DNA from: Bacteroidota bacterium
GTDB taxonomy: Bacteria; Bacteroidota; Bacteroidia; Chitinophagales; Saprospiraceae
NCBI GenBank assembly: GCA_029567325.1
Contig: JAKQLF010000139.1
Span: 1-48,578 of the forward strand
Reading direction: 5' to 3'
Length of the DNA stretch: 48,578 bases
Below, piece after piece: positions 27,479-36,659 of this stretch. Position 1 is the stretch's first letter; every line of letters begins with the position of its first letter. Below the pieces are notes generated by a model that worked only from the letters and a program-made list of their open reading frames with translations, did not search any database and had not been told where the DNA came from. Made by a program: the position numbers and the translations under genes.

Positions 27479-27952
27479 ATGCAGACTGCTGCCTTAAAAT
27501 ATATCAAAGAAGAAATAAGCCAAAAGAGCAAAAAAGAATTGGAAAATTTGTGTTTGCAATTGGCCAAATTTAGCAAAGAGAACAAAGAATACCTCACTTA
27601 TCTCATTTTTGAATCCCAAGATGAAGAAAATTTTATTAAAGGTGTAAAAATAGAAATCGATCAGATGTTTGATGATCTTGGCAATGTATCGGTGCACTTT
27701 GCAAAAAAGGGTATCAGAAAAATTCTTGCCAGAGTCAAAAAGTATATTCGTTATTCCAAAAAGAAAGAATCAGAAGTGGAGCTTCTACTTTATTTCTGTA
27801 AAGTACTGATTGAACACGTACCTCATCTACACAGAAATAGCGTCATCAGTGGTATTTTTGAAAGACAAACTAAAATGATTGAAAAAGGAATTAATGCTTT
27901 GCACGAAGACTTACAGTTTGACTATACTGAAAAGTTGAAAGCAATTCTCTGA
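27479..27952 (+). CDS. Conserved-looking hypothetical protein, all-helical
   Basis: I do not recognise this 157-residue protein. It is Lys/Glu-rich, has no signal peptide or membrane helix, and is predicted by eye to be entirely helical. Notable parts are KKGIRKILARVKKYIRYSKKKE at roughly 80-100, a basic face, and LLLYFCKVLIEHVPHLH. It follows alanine dehydrogenase by 43 bases on the same strand, so it may be co-transcribed. It ends 8 bases before the convergent crtB gene. Confidence 0.75.
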   Translation: MQTAALKYIKEEISQKSKKELENLCLQLAKFSKENKEYLTYLIFESQDEENFIKGVKIEIDQMFDDLGNVSVHFAKKGIRKILARVKKYIRYSKKKESEVELLLYFCKVLIEHVPHLHRNSVISGIFERQTKMIEKGINALHEDLQFDYTEKLKAIL

Positions 27953-27960
27953 TACCTTCT

Positions 27961-28797
27961 TTAAAGCATATTTAGGCTATTCTTAAATGCAGATTCCGTG
28001 AGCAAGTAGAGCTTGTATCTATTTGGAATACGCACCCTGTCGTTGAGAATCGCACGTGGCGGACTGTTTTTGATTTTATTAAACAAGCTGAGATAATACC
28101 TGTAAGCAGAATAAACTCCAAATCTTACACCTTTTGGCAATTGTATAATGCCCTGATGAGCTAAATCAAATTCAGACTGAATGTCTGCTTCAATTTTTTG
28201 TTTGTCCGCTTCACAAAATTTTGAAAAATCTACATCGGGAAAATAAACCCTACCTCGTTCTTCAAAATCACTTTTGATGTCTCTCAGAAAGTTCACTTTT
28301 TGAAACGCACTTCCCAAAGCACATGCAGGAGTGACTAGTCTATTGTAATATTCTTTGTCCTTATCAATGAAAACATGAAGGCACATAAGTCCTACAACCT
28401 CAGCAGATCCGTAAATGTATTTTTTGTAAGAATCCTCATCATGATCAAATTTGTAAAGATCCATTTCCATGCTGTCCAGAAAAGCATGTATCAATTCATG
28501 CTCTATCTGATACCGATTTACAACTTCTTGAAAAGAATGCAATATTGGATTGAGACTGATGCCATCCTTAATTGCACAAAACGTTGCCTCTCTAAAGTTT
28601 TGCAACAATGCTCCCGCATCTTCACCCTTGTAGGTATCCACAATTTCATCAGCAAATCTCACAAAACCATATACAGCATATATAGGCGCTCTAAACTTGT
28701 AATCAAAAACCTTGATCCCAAGCGAAAAAGAAGTGCTGTAACTTTTAGTGATCAATTCACTGCATTTTCTACATACGCTATCATAAATTGCGTCCAT
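27961..28797 (-). CDS. crtB: Phytoene/squalene synthase family protein
   Basis: This 278-residue enzyme condenses two geranylgeranyl diphosphates to phytoene, the first step of carotenoid synthesis. The first Asp-rich motif is DEIVD at 50-54. The second is in NFLRDIKSDFEERGRVYFP. The conserved start YSTSFSLG is visible at 20-27. It lies just downstream of crtI on the same strand (91 bases), so the pair makes a desaturated C40 carotenoid. A squalene-synthase role is less likely given the crtI partner. Confidence 0.93.
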   Translation of the reverse strand: MDAIYDSVCRKCSELITKSYSTSFSLGIKVFDYKFRAPIYAVYGFVRFADEIVDTYKGEDAGALLQNFREATFCAIKDGISLNPILHSFQEVVNRYQIEHELIHAFLDSMEMDLYKFDHDEDSYKKYIYGSAEVVGLMCLHVFIDKDKEYYNRLVTPACALGSAFQKVNFLRDIKSDFEERGRVYFPDVDFSKFCEADKQKIEADIQSEFDLAHQGIIQLPKGVRFGVYSAYRYYLSLFNKIKNSPPRAILNDRVRIPNRYKLYLLTESAFKNSLNML

Positions 28798-28888
28798 ACT
28801 TCGAAAAAGGTTTTAAGTTCGTTTTAAATTATAAACTCAACATGCTATACCAGATTTTGTTTCAGTTATGCCACAAAATTTGGTAGTA

Positions 28889-30364
28889 CTATTTTTGACA
28901 TGCTTTGTTTACCAAATGTGCAACTACTTCTCCAGAAACAATTGCAGGGGGCATTCCAGGACCTGGTGTTGTCAACTGTCCTGTAAAAAATAAGTTCTTT
29001 ACTTTTTGACTGACCATTTTAGGTTTTAGAAAGGCCGTTTGCTTCAAAGTATTTGCCAAACCATAAGCATTTCCCTTGTAAGCATGATAATCTTTCTTAA
29101 AGTCATTTACACAGAAGGATCTGCAATATACTATATGAGATTTGATATCTATATTAAATTGATGCTGAATGCGTTTACACATCAAATCAAAATATTTTTC
29201 CCTCATTTTTTCATTGTCTTCCAAACCCGGTGCAAGTGGCATCAGCAAAAAGATATTTTCAAAGCCCTCTGGTGCCACTGTTTGGTCAGTTACAGATGGG
29301 CAGCAAAGATAAAACAAAGGATCACTTGGCCATTTGGGAGATTCATAAATTTCTTGGGCATGAGCATCAAAATCTCTGTCGAAGAAAAGATTGTGGTGCC
29401 TGATGCCGGTTATTTTCTTATTGAGACCGATGTAGAATAGTAAGCTAGATGGTGCCATGGTGCGGTTTTCCCAATATTTTTCATCATACATCCGCCATTC
29501 TTTATCCAAAACTTCTTGCTCAATGTGGTGATAGTCAGCACCTGCAATGCAATAATCTACTTCAAAAAATCGATTTGTATCAACTTGTAGTTTTACAACT
29601 CTTCCATGCTCTACATGGAGCTTTTCAACGGGTGCAGAAGTCATGTATTTCACCCCCAATTCTTTACCCAAAGCGACCATCCCTTCCACAATTTTATACA
29701 TGCCGCCTTGTGGATACCAAGTGCCCAATTTTAAATCAGCATAGTTCATCAAGGTATATAAAGCAGGAGTTTTTTGAGGCGTTGCTCCTAAAAAGAGGAC
29801 TGGAAATTCCAGAATTTTCCTGATTTTTTCATTTTTGAAAAGTTTTCTCACTTGACTAGAAACCGAAGTCAACATATCCAATTTAAACATGCTGGTAAAA
29901 ACCCGGATGTCTGCAAACTCCATGATGGAAGTCCCTGGTTTCCATACAAATTCTTCCATTCCCACCTTGTATTTATACTCAGCTTCAGCCAAAAACTCAT
30001 CCAATTTATCACCAGCACCCGGTTCCAAGCTATCAAATAATTTTTTTAAAGCTTGATAATCAGCAGGCATATCAATTACTTCCTTATGATCAAATATTAC
30101 ACTATAAGAAGGGTCGAGATGCTCCAATTGATAGTAATCAGAAACCTTTTTACCAAACTTATTGAAAAATTGCTCAAAGACCTCTGGCATCCAATACCAA
30201 CTGGGCCCCATGTCAAAGACAAAGCCTTCTGAAGTAAATTGCCTAGCCCTTCCGCCAAGTTGATCATTTTTCTCGAAAACTGTTACAGCATGCCCAGCCT
30301 TTGCCAGAAAACATGCTGCTGTAAGACTTGAAAAACCAGAACCGATGATGGCAATATTACTCAT
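28889..30364 (-). CDS. crtI: Phytoene desaturase
   Basis: This 491-residue CrtI-type flavoenzyme desaturates phytoene towards lycopene. The FAD-binding Rossmann motif is IGSGFSSLTAACFLAKAGH at 6-24, followed by VFEKNDQLGGRAR. The C-terminal carotenoid-oxidoreductase signature reads FFTGQLTTPGPGMPPAIVSG. The length is normal. It is first in a crtI-crtB pair; no cyclase or hydroxylase gene is in the window, so the final pigment cannot be deduced. Confidence 0.95.
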   Translation of the reverse strand: MSNIAIIGSGFSSLTAACFLAKAGHAVTVFEKNDQLGGRARQFTSEGFVFDMGPSWYWMPEVFEQFFNKFGKKVSDYYQLEHLDPSYSVIFDHKEVIDMPADYQALKKLFDSLEPGAGDKLDEFLAEAEYKYKVGMEEFVWKPGTSIMEFADIRVFTSMFKLDMLTSVSSQVRKLFKNEKIRKILEFPVLFLGATPQKTPALYTLMNYADLKLGTWYPQGGMYKIVEGMVALGKELGVKYMTSAPVEKLHVEHGRVVKLQVDTNRFFEVDYCIAGADYHHIEQEVLDKEWRMYDEKYWENRTMAPSSLLFYIGLNKKITGIRHHNLFFDRDFDAHAQEIYESPKWPSDPLFYLCCPSVTDQTVAPEGFENIFLLMPLAPGLEDNEKMREKYFDLMCKRIQHQFNIDIKSHIVYCRSFCVNDFKKDYHAYKGNAYGLANTLKQTAFLKPKMVSQKVKNLFFTGQLTTPGPGMPPAIVSGEVVAHLVNKACQK

Positions 30365-30538
30365 AAAGGATAATTATTTAATCAATTTCCAAAGCTCAAC
30401 AGAACAACTTAGAAAAGGTTTTCTGCATGGACCATTTTGAAACATTGCTAAATATAACAAGTTAATATTGAACTTCTAGGATGATATCGATTTGTAAAAT
30501 GTTGGAAAATGTAAAGAACCCAAATTATTCTGCAAAAG

Positions 30539-30950
30539 TCACTTTCTCAAACCCTTCAACGTCATTTGTGCAAAATAGGGATGTTCTGGATTCACTTGTA
30601 ACTCTTGTCTTAAAGGGTGGATAATTAAGTCCATTTCTTCCATTGGTATGGCTCCAAGTAAAGGTTCTGTGTCACCGGGCAAAACAAATGCATCGATATT
30701 GCATCTTCTATTCTTAAACCTTATTTCTATTGGCCCTACCACCTCAAACTCTTCAATCGACCCATTAGCTAGTTGTGCTTTCTTTTTTTCGAGAACTGGC
30801 AATTGCAACTGTTCTTGAATTACTTCATTGATGCAAAGGTTGCAAGCACTTGAGTCAACTAACATATTTATGTACATACGCTCGCTTTATTTCATCCTGA
30901 CCAATAAAATTTCTTTTTGCCAGTATCAAATCCTCCCCATTGATGATTTC
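30539..30950 (-). pseudogene. Decayed clan AA (retropepsin-like) aspartic protease
   Basis: The intact part is a 112-codon frame (30877-30539) with LVDSSACNLCINE, QLPVLEKKKAQLANGS, VVGPIEIRFKNRR, VLPGDTEPLLGAIPMEEMD and VNPEHPYFAQM. These are landmarks of small clan AA aspartic proteases. Upstream, in another frame, lies EIINGEDLILAKRNFIGQDEIKRAYV, which fits the family's usual N-terminus. It runs into a stop just after the LVD region and is itself preceded by an in-frame TAG (30954-30956), with no good start. The catalytic D-(S/T)-G has become D-S-S. So there are at least one frameshift and one lost start. It could still yield a short inactive protein from 30877. Family recognition is from memory of the residue pattern. 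Confidence 0.6.
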
Positions 30951-31270
30951 TTTCTAAAGTCAACTCCTAAACTTATAAATTAATTCCCTTAAAACATATA
31001 ACATCATTTAAATTGATTCCTACCAAGCCATTTCTCGCAGATAAATCAGACAATTCAGATTCAATAATCTAAACGTGTGCCAATGTGCTGGGCACGCAAT
31101 TTCATCCGTCGGGTCACTATATTTTTCTGACAGAAATGAAATACTTGCTGCACAATAATTACAATGGTATATCTATTTCACATCAAAGCAAAGATGAAAA
31201 CTGATCACTGAAAGCTCAATGCTCATAGCTCGCTCATGACTCAAAGCTCGTGGCTCGTCACTCGCGGCTG
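30951..31270. other. Intergenic region upstream of the decayed protease
   Basis: No credible gene is seen in these 320 bases. They are AT-rich, apart from the GCTC-rich degenerate repeat at 31211-31269. Confidence 0.5.
31211..31269. repeat. Degenerate GCTC-rich short repeat
   Basis: About seven close repeats of a pattern like AAGCTC/TGCTCA/GGCTCG occur, stopping just before the stop codon of the peptide transporter at 31271. Composition is much more GC-rich than the flanks. The role is unknown; similar simple repeats occur between genes in related bacteria (inference). Confidence 0.4.
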
Positions 31271-33022
31271 TTATGTATACCCATGCATCAATTTACGCAT
31301 CAAAGGTCCCAATAAAAAGATTACAACTGCACCCACAAATGGTATAAAAGTAAACAGTAAAAAGAAAGTGGTCAATCCATAATCATTGGAAATTTGATCA
31401 ATTTTACCACCCATTGTTCCCGCCAGTTTATTACCCACTGCCACAGCCAGATACCAAATACCAAACATGATACCTATCATCCGTCCTGGAACCAATTTAC
31501 TTACATATGATAAACCCACCGGCGAGATACACAATTCTCCTAGAGTGTGGAATAAATAAGCTAAAATCAACCAAACGATGCTGACACTTGCTGTCTTAGC
31601 ACCCATTGGAATTCCTGTCGATCCATAAGCCAAGGCCAAAAAGCCCGTACCAAGCAAAATCAAACCAATGGCATATTTCAATGTTCCGGAAGGATTGTAT
31701 TTACTTTCCCAAATTTTAGAAAATATGGGGCCAAAGGAAATGATGAAAAATGAATTGAGGATGCTAAACCAAGAGGCAGCAATTTCTGTTTCTGGTTTTT
31801 GGAATTCCTTGTACAACATCCAGATAACAATGCACCAGATGATGAGGAAACTTGAACCGAGTACAATATTAGAGGCAGCATAATTTTTGAAAGTCTGTAC
31901 AAATAAACTATACAAAACATAAGTCAAAATACCCATTGGAATCACCGTGAGTAGAGTGTTTGATATTTTGAACATCAAAGCACTATTTCCAACCAATGCC
32001 CTTTGTGTGTAGTCGTCCGCGAAAATGGTCATTGACCCACCTGCTTGTTCGAAACAAGCCCAAAAAAACATGTAAAATATCGCCAAAATGAAAACAGCAA
32101 TCATCCTGTCTCGGGTTTTTGGTATATACCTGACAATTCTAGTAAAGAGAATCACTAAAAAGATAAAAAAGGCAAAAAGGATAGCATAACCGGCCATAGT
32201 TTCTCCGCCAAAAATATTATAACCATAAACTTTGGACATTGGATCGTTGATGACCCAAACCAATGCAATCGTGCCGGCAATTCCGATTAATATTTTATCT
32301 ACCGTAGTAAATGGATTGAGCTTACCGCCATTTTCTTCAGTAGCAGACTCCGCGATATTGGCAGCACTAGAATCAGATGCTACAGGCTTTTTACCAATTT
32401 CACCAAATATATTTTGAGCTAAATAGAATTGTATCATTCCCAAAAACATAAAAATTCCGGCCAAGCCAAAGCCCCAACTCCAACCTACCTTTTCACCCAG
32501 GTATCCACACAACATGATACCCAAGAAGGCTCCAGCATTTACTCCCATGTAAAAAATAGTGTATGCACCATCTTTTTTCTCCGGGTGATTCTTATACATG
32601 TGAGACAAAATTGATGTCATATTTGGTTTGAAAAAACCATTTCCAAAAATAAGAAAACTTAGTCCGATATACAGAAACATAGGTGTTTCAAAAGCCATAC
32701 AAGCATGCCCCAAAGCCATCAATCCGGCTCCAAGAACCACCGCATTGCGATAACCCATAATTTTGTCAGCAACCATTCCTCCAAGTATGGGTGTCAGGTA
32801 AACCATTGATGTGTAGGTACCATACAAAGCTAGAGCACTTTCTCTTGGCCACGCCCAGCCACCTTCCATGAGGGAACTCGTGAGAAATAAAACCAAGATG
32901 GCCCTCATACCATAATAAGAAAACCTTTCCCACATTTCTGTGAAAAAGAGCACAAAAAGTCCTGCCGGGTGACCGATCACCTTGTTTTCGAAAAATTGCT
33001 CTGTACTTGCGTTTGAATTCAT
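31271..33022 (-). CDS. POT-family proton-dependent peptide transporter (copy 1)
   Basis: This 583-residue major facilitator protein imports di- and tripeptides with protons. The N-terminus carries the POT motif TEMWERFSYYGMRA, and helix 5 carries FYMGVNAGAFLG. About 13-14 hydrophobic helices are visible, with a charged cytoplasmic loop near 215-235 (ASDSSAANIAESATEENG) linking the halves. A late block reads FHTLGELCISPVGLSYVSKLVP. It follows a paralogue by 39 bases on the same strand, so both are likely co-transcribed. The peptide specificity is not evident. Confidence 0.93.
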   Translation of the reverse strand: MNSNASTEQFFENKVIGHPAGLFVLFFTEMWERFSYYGMRAILVLFLTSSLMEGGWAWPRESALALYGTYTSMVYLTPILGGMVADKIMGYRNAVVLGAGLMALGHACMAFETPMFLYIGLSFLIFGNGFFKPNMTSILSHMYKNHPEKKDGAYTIFYMGVNAGAFLGIMLCGYLGEKVGWSWGFGLAGIFMFLGMIQFYLAQNIFGEIGKKPVASDSSAANIAESATEENGGKLNPFTTVDKILIGIAGTIALVWVINDPMSKVYGYNIFGGETMAGYAILFAFFIFLVILFTRIVRYIPKTRDRMIAVFILAIFYMFFWACFEQAGGSMTIFADDYTQRALVGNSALMFKISNTLLTVIPMGILTYVLYSLFVQTFKNYAASNIVLGSSFLIIWCIVIWMLYKEFQKPETEIAASWFSILNSFFIISFGPIFSKIWESKYNPSGTLKYAIGLILLGTGFLALAYGSTGIPMGAKTASVSIVWLILAYLFHTLGELCISPVGLSYVSKLVPGRMIGIMFGIWYLAVAVGNKLAGTMGGKIDQISNDYGLTTFFLLFTFIPFVGAVVIFLLGPLMRKLMHGYT

Positions 33023-33061
33023 TTTATTATTTTAATTTCTGGATTTTAAAATATGAAATGG

Positions 33062-34591
33062 TTATTTTATGCCATGAGATAACTTCTTGAGTATAGGACT
33101 CAACAATAATAGCAAAATGCCAAAAGCAAGTCCCATATAAAACAATACACCAAATAAATTTTGATAACTACCCAGTGCTAAAGAAGGATCTGAAACCTCC
33201 CCTGCATCAGTTTTTACTTGCGCAATATTGGCCAATAAAACTGCAATGTATTCTGCTCCAGCTGTTGCCAAAAACCATACACCCATCATAAATCCCACAA
33301 TCTTAACCGGAGATAATTTTGTAACAGAAGAAAGGCCAACGGGTGACACACAAATCTCTCCAAGGGTATGCAACAGGTAGGCAAGGACCAACCACCACAT
33401 ATTTACTTGACCATCAACAGCTGCTTTACAGCCAATGACCAAAACTCCAAAACCTGCAGCAGCAAGTAAAATGCCAAATGCAAATTTGAGGTATGAGCCC
33501 GGAGTGGCATTCATATGTTCCAATTTTACCCATAACCAAGCGAATATGGGAGCAAAAATGATGATGAATAAAGCATTGAGTGACAAAAACCACGTGGAAG
33601 GAATTTCACCACCACTATCAAGACTTCTATCAATTACTCTGTCTGCAAATAAATTAAGTGAGGTATAAGCCTGCTCGAATATTGCCCAGAAAATTATGGA
33701 AAAAAGGATCAGTACCGTGAGTACTCCTAGTCTATCCCGTTCTATTTTATCCTTTGTTGTGATCATAAAATACGCAATTCTCACCAAACTTATGATTCCT
33801 GCGCAAACCAACATGATTTCAACAGCAGTGTGTTGTTGTACAAAACCATAACTGATGACGACTCCCACCAATCCAAGGATGTAAATCCAAACCTCGTGCG
33901 TTAATCCATAAAATTTTTCTTTTAAAAAGGCAGGATTTGGTGGTTCAGCAGTTCCGATCAAAAATTTTTGTCCCCAAATAAATGTTATTAGACCAATCAC
34001 CATTCCAATTCCTGCTGCTCCAAAACCATAATTCCACCCGTAAGTTTCACCTAGCCAGCCGCAGAAAAGTGTGGCCAGGAAAGAACCGAGGTTGATTCCC
34101 ATGTAAAAAATAGTGAAACCAGCGTCTCTTTTTTCGTCATTGACCTCATAAAGGTTGCCTACGATAGACGAAATATTCGCTTTCAAAAAGCCAACCCCTC
34201 CAATGATGAGCGCCATAGAAAAATAGAAAAACTGCAATGATACTTCGTCTCGAGTCACATTACCTGCAGAATCGATGGTAGCAGGTACTCCTTCAAATGC
34301 CATGCCTATATGGCCGAGGACCAACAATATTCCACCAAAAATGACGGCTTTTCTGAATCCCAGATACTTGTCTGCAAGATATCCCCCAATCACTGGAAAC
34401 GCATACACCATAGCGGCATAACTTCCTACCGTAAGATTACCTTCAACATCTGTAAATAAATGGTATTTAGTAAGGTAGTATATCAATAGCGCTTTCATTC
34501 CATAAAAGGAAAATCGCTCCCACATTTCTGTTGCAAAGAGCACAAAAAGGCCAGGTTTATGACCCAGAATCAGTTTTTGGTTATCTGCCAT
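33062..34591 (-). CDS. POT-family proton-dependent peptide transporter (copy 2)
   Basis: This 509-residue paralogue of the downstream gene has the POT motif TEMWERFSFYGMKA. It also has FYMGINLGSFLATLFCG and the late block LHTLGEICVSPVGLSSVTKL. It lacks the longer inter-domain loop and one stretch of hydrophobic sequence found in copy 1. Being first in the pair it probably carries the promoter, though no clear -7 box was found in front. The sequences have diverged well beyond recent duplication. Confidence 0.93.
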   Translation of the reverse strand: MADNQKLILGHKPGLFVLFATEMWERFSFYGMKALLIYYLTKYHLFTDVEGNLTVGSYAAMVYAFPVIGGYLADKYLGFRKAVIFGGILLVLGHIGMAFEGVPATIDSAGNVTRDEVSLQFFYFSMALIIGGVGFLKANISSIVGNLYEVNDEKRDAGFTIFYMGINLGSFLATLFCGWLGETYGWNYGFGAAGIGMVIGLITFIWGQKFLIGTAEPPNPAFLKEKFYGLTHEVWIYILGLVGVVISYGFVQQHTAVEIMLVCAGIISLVRIAYFMITTKDKIERDRLGVLTVLILFSIIFWAIFEQAYTSLNLFADRVIDRSLDSGGEIPSTWFLSLNALFIIIFAPIFAWLWVKLEHMNATPGSYLKFAFGILLAAAGFGVLVIGCKAAVDGQVNMWWLVLAYLLHTLGEICVSPVGLSSVTKLSPVKIVGFMMGVWFLATAGAEYIAVLLANIAQVKTDAGEVSDPSLALGSYQNLFGVLFYMGLAFGILLLLLSPILKKLSHGIK

Positions 34592-34806
34592 TGACTTGCA
34601 TATACATTTGTTTCAGGGCTAAAAATAGAAGTTTTATTTAGATTTTATGATCAATTTTAAATTTGACTTCTTCTCCATAACCAAATGACCAAATATAGTA
34701 TTTATTATGTTTTTCTTTCCTCACTTGGTTATTGAGAAAAAATCTTTATTTTTAGACCACCTTAGTTGTTATGAAAAATTTCTTTTACCCTGATTAAGAA
34801 TTTATA

Positions 34807-35709
34807 ATGAAAATCCACAACCCTCATGATGCTTTAATTAAGGAATTACTGGCTTCAAAACAAAATGCAATTGATTTTGTAAAACAATTTTTACCCGCAG
34901 AAATCTCCAGATTAATTTTGTTTGAATCGATCACTCAAACAAAAGACTCATTCATCACAGAAGAGCTGAAAGAATATTTTAGTGATACCATCCTGCGTTG
35001 CAAACTTGATTCGTCTGAATCAGAGATTTTCATTTGCATTTTGATTGAACATAAAAGCAAAAAAGAAAAATTTGCAACTATTCAGTTATTGACTTATCTA
35101 GGTCAAGCCTATAATCAACAATTGAAAAATGGCAATACGCTCAACTTGGTCGTGCCCATTATCTTTTATCATGGCAAAGAAGAATGGGAAGTTCTAAGTT
35201 CACGTGCATTATTCTCAAACTTACCCCTCGAATTACAAGAGTACGCCCCAGATTTCAAATTTGTATTTTCTGATTTAGTGAGAATGAATGATCGAGACTT
35301 GGACAAACTCGAGAATAAATTTGTAATTGCAACGCTTATAGCACAAAAATATAGTCAAGATCCGGAAGAGTTGATTAAAAACCTAACCAGGATTTTTAAC
35401 ACGTTTTCTGGCGTAAAAAACAGGAACTATATAAAATCATTAATTGTTTATGTGATATCTTTGGTAAAAGTTGATATTAAGGATATTATTGAATTGAGCA
35501 ATCTTGTAAAACAACCTGTAAAAGAAATGATCATGAGTACATATGACTTATTCATCGAAAAAGGAATTGAAAAGGGAATCGAAAAAAAAACCATTGAAAT
35601 TGTTTTACGATGCCATACAAATGGTTTTTCTATTGAAAATATCATGTTGATTACTGGTTTGACCGAGCAGGAAATTAACGACATCATCCAAAAAAATAGT
35701 TTGTCGTGA
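34807..35709 (+). CDS. Rpn-family PD-(D/E)XK nuclease (recombination-promoting nuclease / transposase_31)
   Basis: This 300-residue protein matches the Rpn family (PF04754). It starts with HNPHDALIKELLASKQNAIDFVKQFLP. The nuclease core shows D60 (YFSD), then ILIEHKSKKE with E81-H82-K83, and VVPIIFYHGKEEWE. Rpn proteins are DNA endonucleases that favour recombination and have been reported as antiphage toxins restrained by small C-terminal products (RpnS) made from within the same gene. Here codon 241 is an in-frame ATG (35527) that opens the 60-residue C-terminal module, which has GIEK repeats and a helical end (LTGLTEQEIN-type, here ITGLTEQEIN). That module is duplicated downstream at 35742-35920. 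No transposon ends were seen. Confidence 0.9.
   Translation: MKIHNPHDALIKELLASKQNAIDFVKQFLPAEISRLILFESITQTKDSFITEELKEYFSDTILRCKLDSSESEIFICILIEHKSKKEKFATIQLLTYLGQAYNQQLKNGNTLNLVVPIIFYHGKEEWEVLSSRALFSNLPLELQEYAPDFKFVFSDLVRMNDRDLDKLENKFVIATLIAQKYSQDPEELIKNLTRIFNTFSGVKNRNYIKSLIVYVISLVKVDIKDIIELSNLVKQPVKEMIMSTYDLFIEKGIEKGIEKKTIEIVLRCHTNGFSIENIMLITGLTEQEINDIIQKNSLS
35527..35709 (+). other. Possible internal in-frame product of the Rpn gene (RpnS-like)
   Basis: The in-frame ATG at codon 241 is preceded by TAAAAGAA and would yield a 60-residue C-terminal protein starting MIMSTYDLFIEKGIEKG. The duplicated copy downstream begins 8 bases before this same ATG, which supports its use as a real initiation site. 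Confidence 0.45.
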
Positions 35710-35741
35710 CCTTTTAGTAACAACAAGTTTAATACTCTCCC

Positions 35742-35920
35742 TAAAAGAAATGATCATGAGTACATATGACTTATTCATCGAAAAAGGAATCGAAAAAAAA
35801 ACCATTGAAATTGTTTTACGATGCTATACAAATGGTTTTTCTATTGAAAATATTATGTTGATTACTGGTTTGACCGAGCAGGAGATCAAAGACATCATTC
35901 AAAAAAACACCTCAGCCTAG
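35742..35920 (+). repeat. Duplicated 3' end of the Rpn gene
   Basis: Positions 35742-35920 repeat 35519-35709, lacking one 12-base GIEK unit and diverging in the last 15 or so bases. A 32-base spacer separates the parent stop codon from the copy. Most substitutions are silent. Confidence 0.9.
35750..35920 (+). CDS. Freestanding RpnS-like small protein (candidate antitoxin)
   Basis: This intact 56-codon frame starts MIMSTYDLFIEKGIEKK and ends IKDIIQKNTSA. It matches the C-terminal module of the Rpn protein immediately upstream, with one GIEK repeat fewer. Internal changes are mainly silent; the replacements seen are His to Tyr in CYTNGF and Asn to Lys in EIKD, plus a changed last few residues. 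It begins 40 bases after the nuclease stop codon, so it can be co-transcribed. By analogy with intragenic RpnS proteins it may bind and block the nuclease. It could equally be a non-functional partial duplication; the intact frame and preserved start favour function. Confidence 0.5.
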   Translation: MIMSTYDLFIEKGIEKKTIEIVLRCYTNGFSIENIMLITGLTEQEIKDIIQKNTSA

Positions 35921-35933
35921 TAGGTATTTTTCA

Positions 35934-36659
35934 TCATTTAGCCCAAATATTGTATTTCAAAATACAGTAAATTGCTCTAAATCCATCCTTCCAGTTAATC
36001 TTCTTTCCTTCTGCATAGGTTCTTCCATAATAAGATATTCCAACTTCATATATTCTTACATCGGGCACTCTACTGATTTTGGCTGTAACCTCTGGCTCAA
36101 ATCCAAACCTATTTTCCTTCAACTTTATCGATTGAATCATTTCTCTTTTAAAAACCTTATAACAGGTTTCCATATCTGTGAGATTGAGATTGGTCAATGC
36201 ATTGGACATAGACGTAAGCATTTTATTTCCAAGGGAATGCCAGAAAAATAAAATCCGATGAGGTTTACCACCCATAAATCTAGAACCATAAACTACATCT
36301 GCAAAGCCATCCAAAATGGGTTTTAAAAGCAGGTTATATTCATTGGGGTCATATTCCAAGTCAGCATCCTGAATAATGACCCAATCGCCCGATGCGCTTT
36401 TTATACCCGTATGTAATGCTGCACCTTTTCCTTTATTGATGTCATGCTTTTGATAATTGATATTAACGTCAGGATTTAACTGCATATATCTTTGTATTGC
36501 ACCATCTGTGTCATCCTTGGAAGCATCGTTTACTATGATGATCTCCTTCTCGATTTCCGCCATGAGTTTGACTGCTTTCACCTTATCCAATATGAGGTGG
36601 ATTGTTCTAGCTTCGTTGTATGCAGGTATTACAATGGATAATCTTTTGGTCATAATCAA
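35934..36659 (-). CDS. Family 2 glycosyltransferase (dolichol-phosphate mannosyltransferase-like)
   Basis: This 241-residue cytoplasmic enzyme transfers a sugar from a nucleotide donor, most likely to a lipid phosphate. The N-terminus has [13 protein letters not shown]. The donor site shows [13 protein letters not shown], and the metal-binding region is [11 protein letters not shown]. Near the C-terminus [16 protein letters not shown] resembles DPM1/polyprenyl-phosphate mannosyl or glucosyl transferases. No membrane helices follow the catalytic domain. The ATG at codon 3 (36653) is an equally good start. It converges on the Rpn-duplication frame with 13 bases between them. Confidence 0.9.
   Translation of the reverse strand: MIMTKRLSIVIPAYNEARTIHLILDKVKAVKLMAEIEKEIIIVNDASKDDTDGAIQRYMQLNPDVNINYQKHDINKGKGAALHTGIKSASGDWVIIQDADLEYDPNEYNLLLKPILDGFADVVYGSRFMGGKPHRILFFWHSLGNKMLTSMSNALTNLNLTDMETCYKVFKREMIQSIKLKENRFGFEPEVTAKISRVPDVRIYEVGISYYGRTYAEGKKINWKDGFRAIYCILKYNIWAK

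Noticed and set aside
30900-30975. Short minus-strand TTG-started frame reading LERNHQWGGFDTGKKKF
   Set aside because: It overlaps the remnant of the aspartic protease in another frame, is only about 24 codons, and has no supporting signal.
34807-35920. Complete insertion sequence around the Rpn (transposase_31) gene
   Set aside because: No terminal inverted repeats or target duplications were found at its ends; the family name is historical and the protein is a PD-(D/E)XK nuclease.
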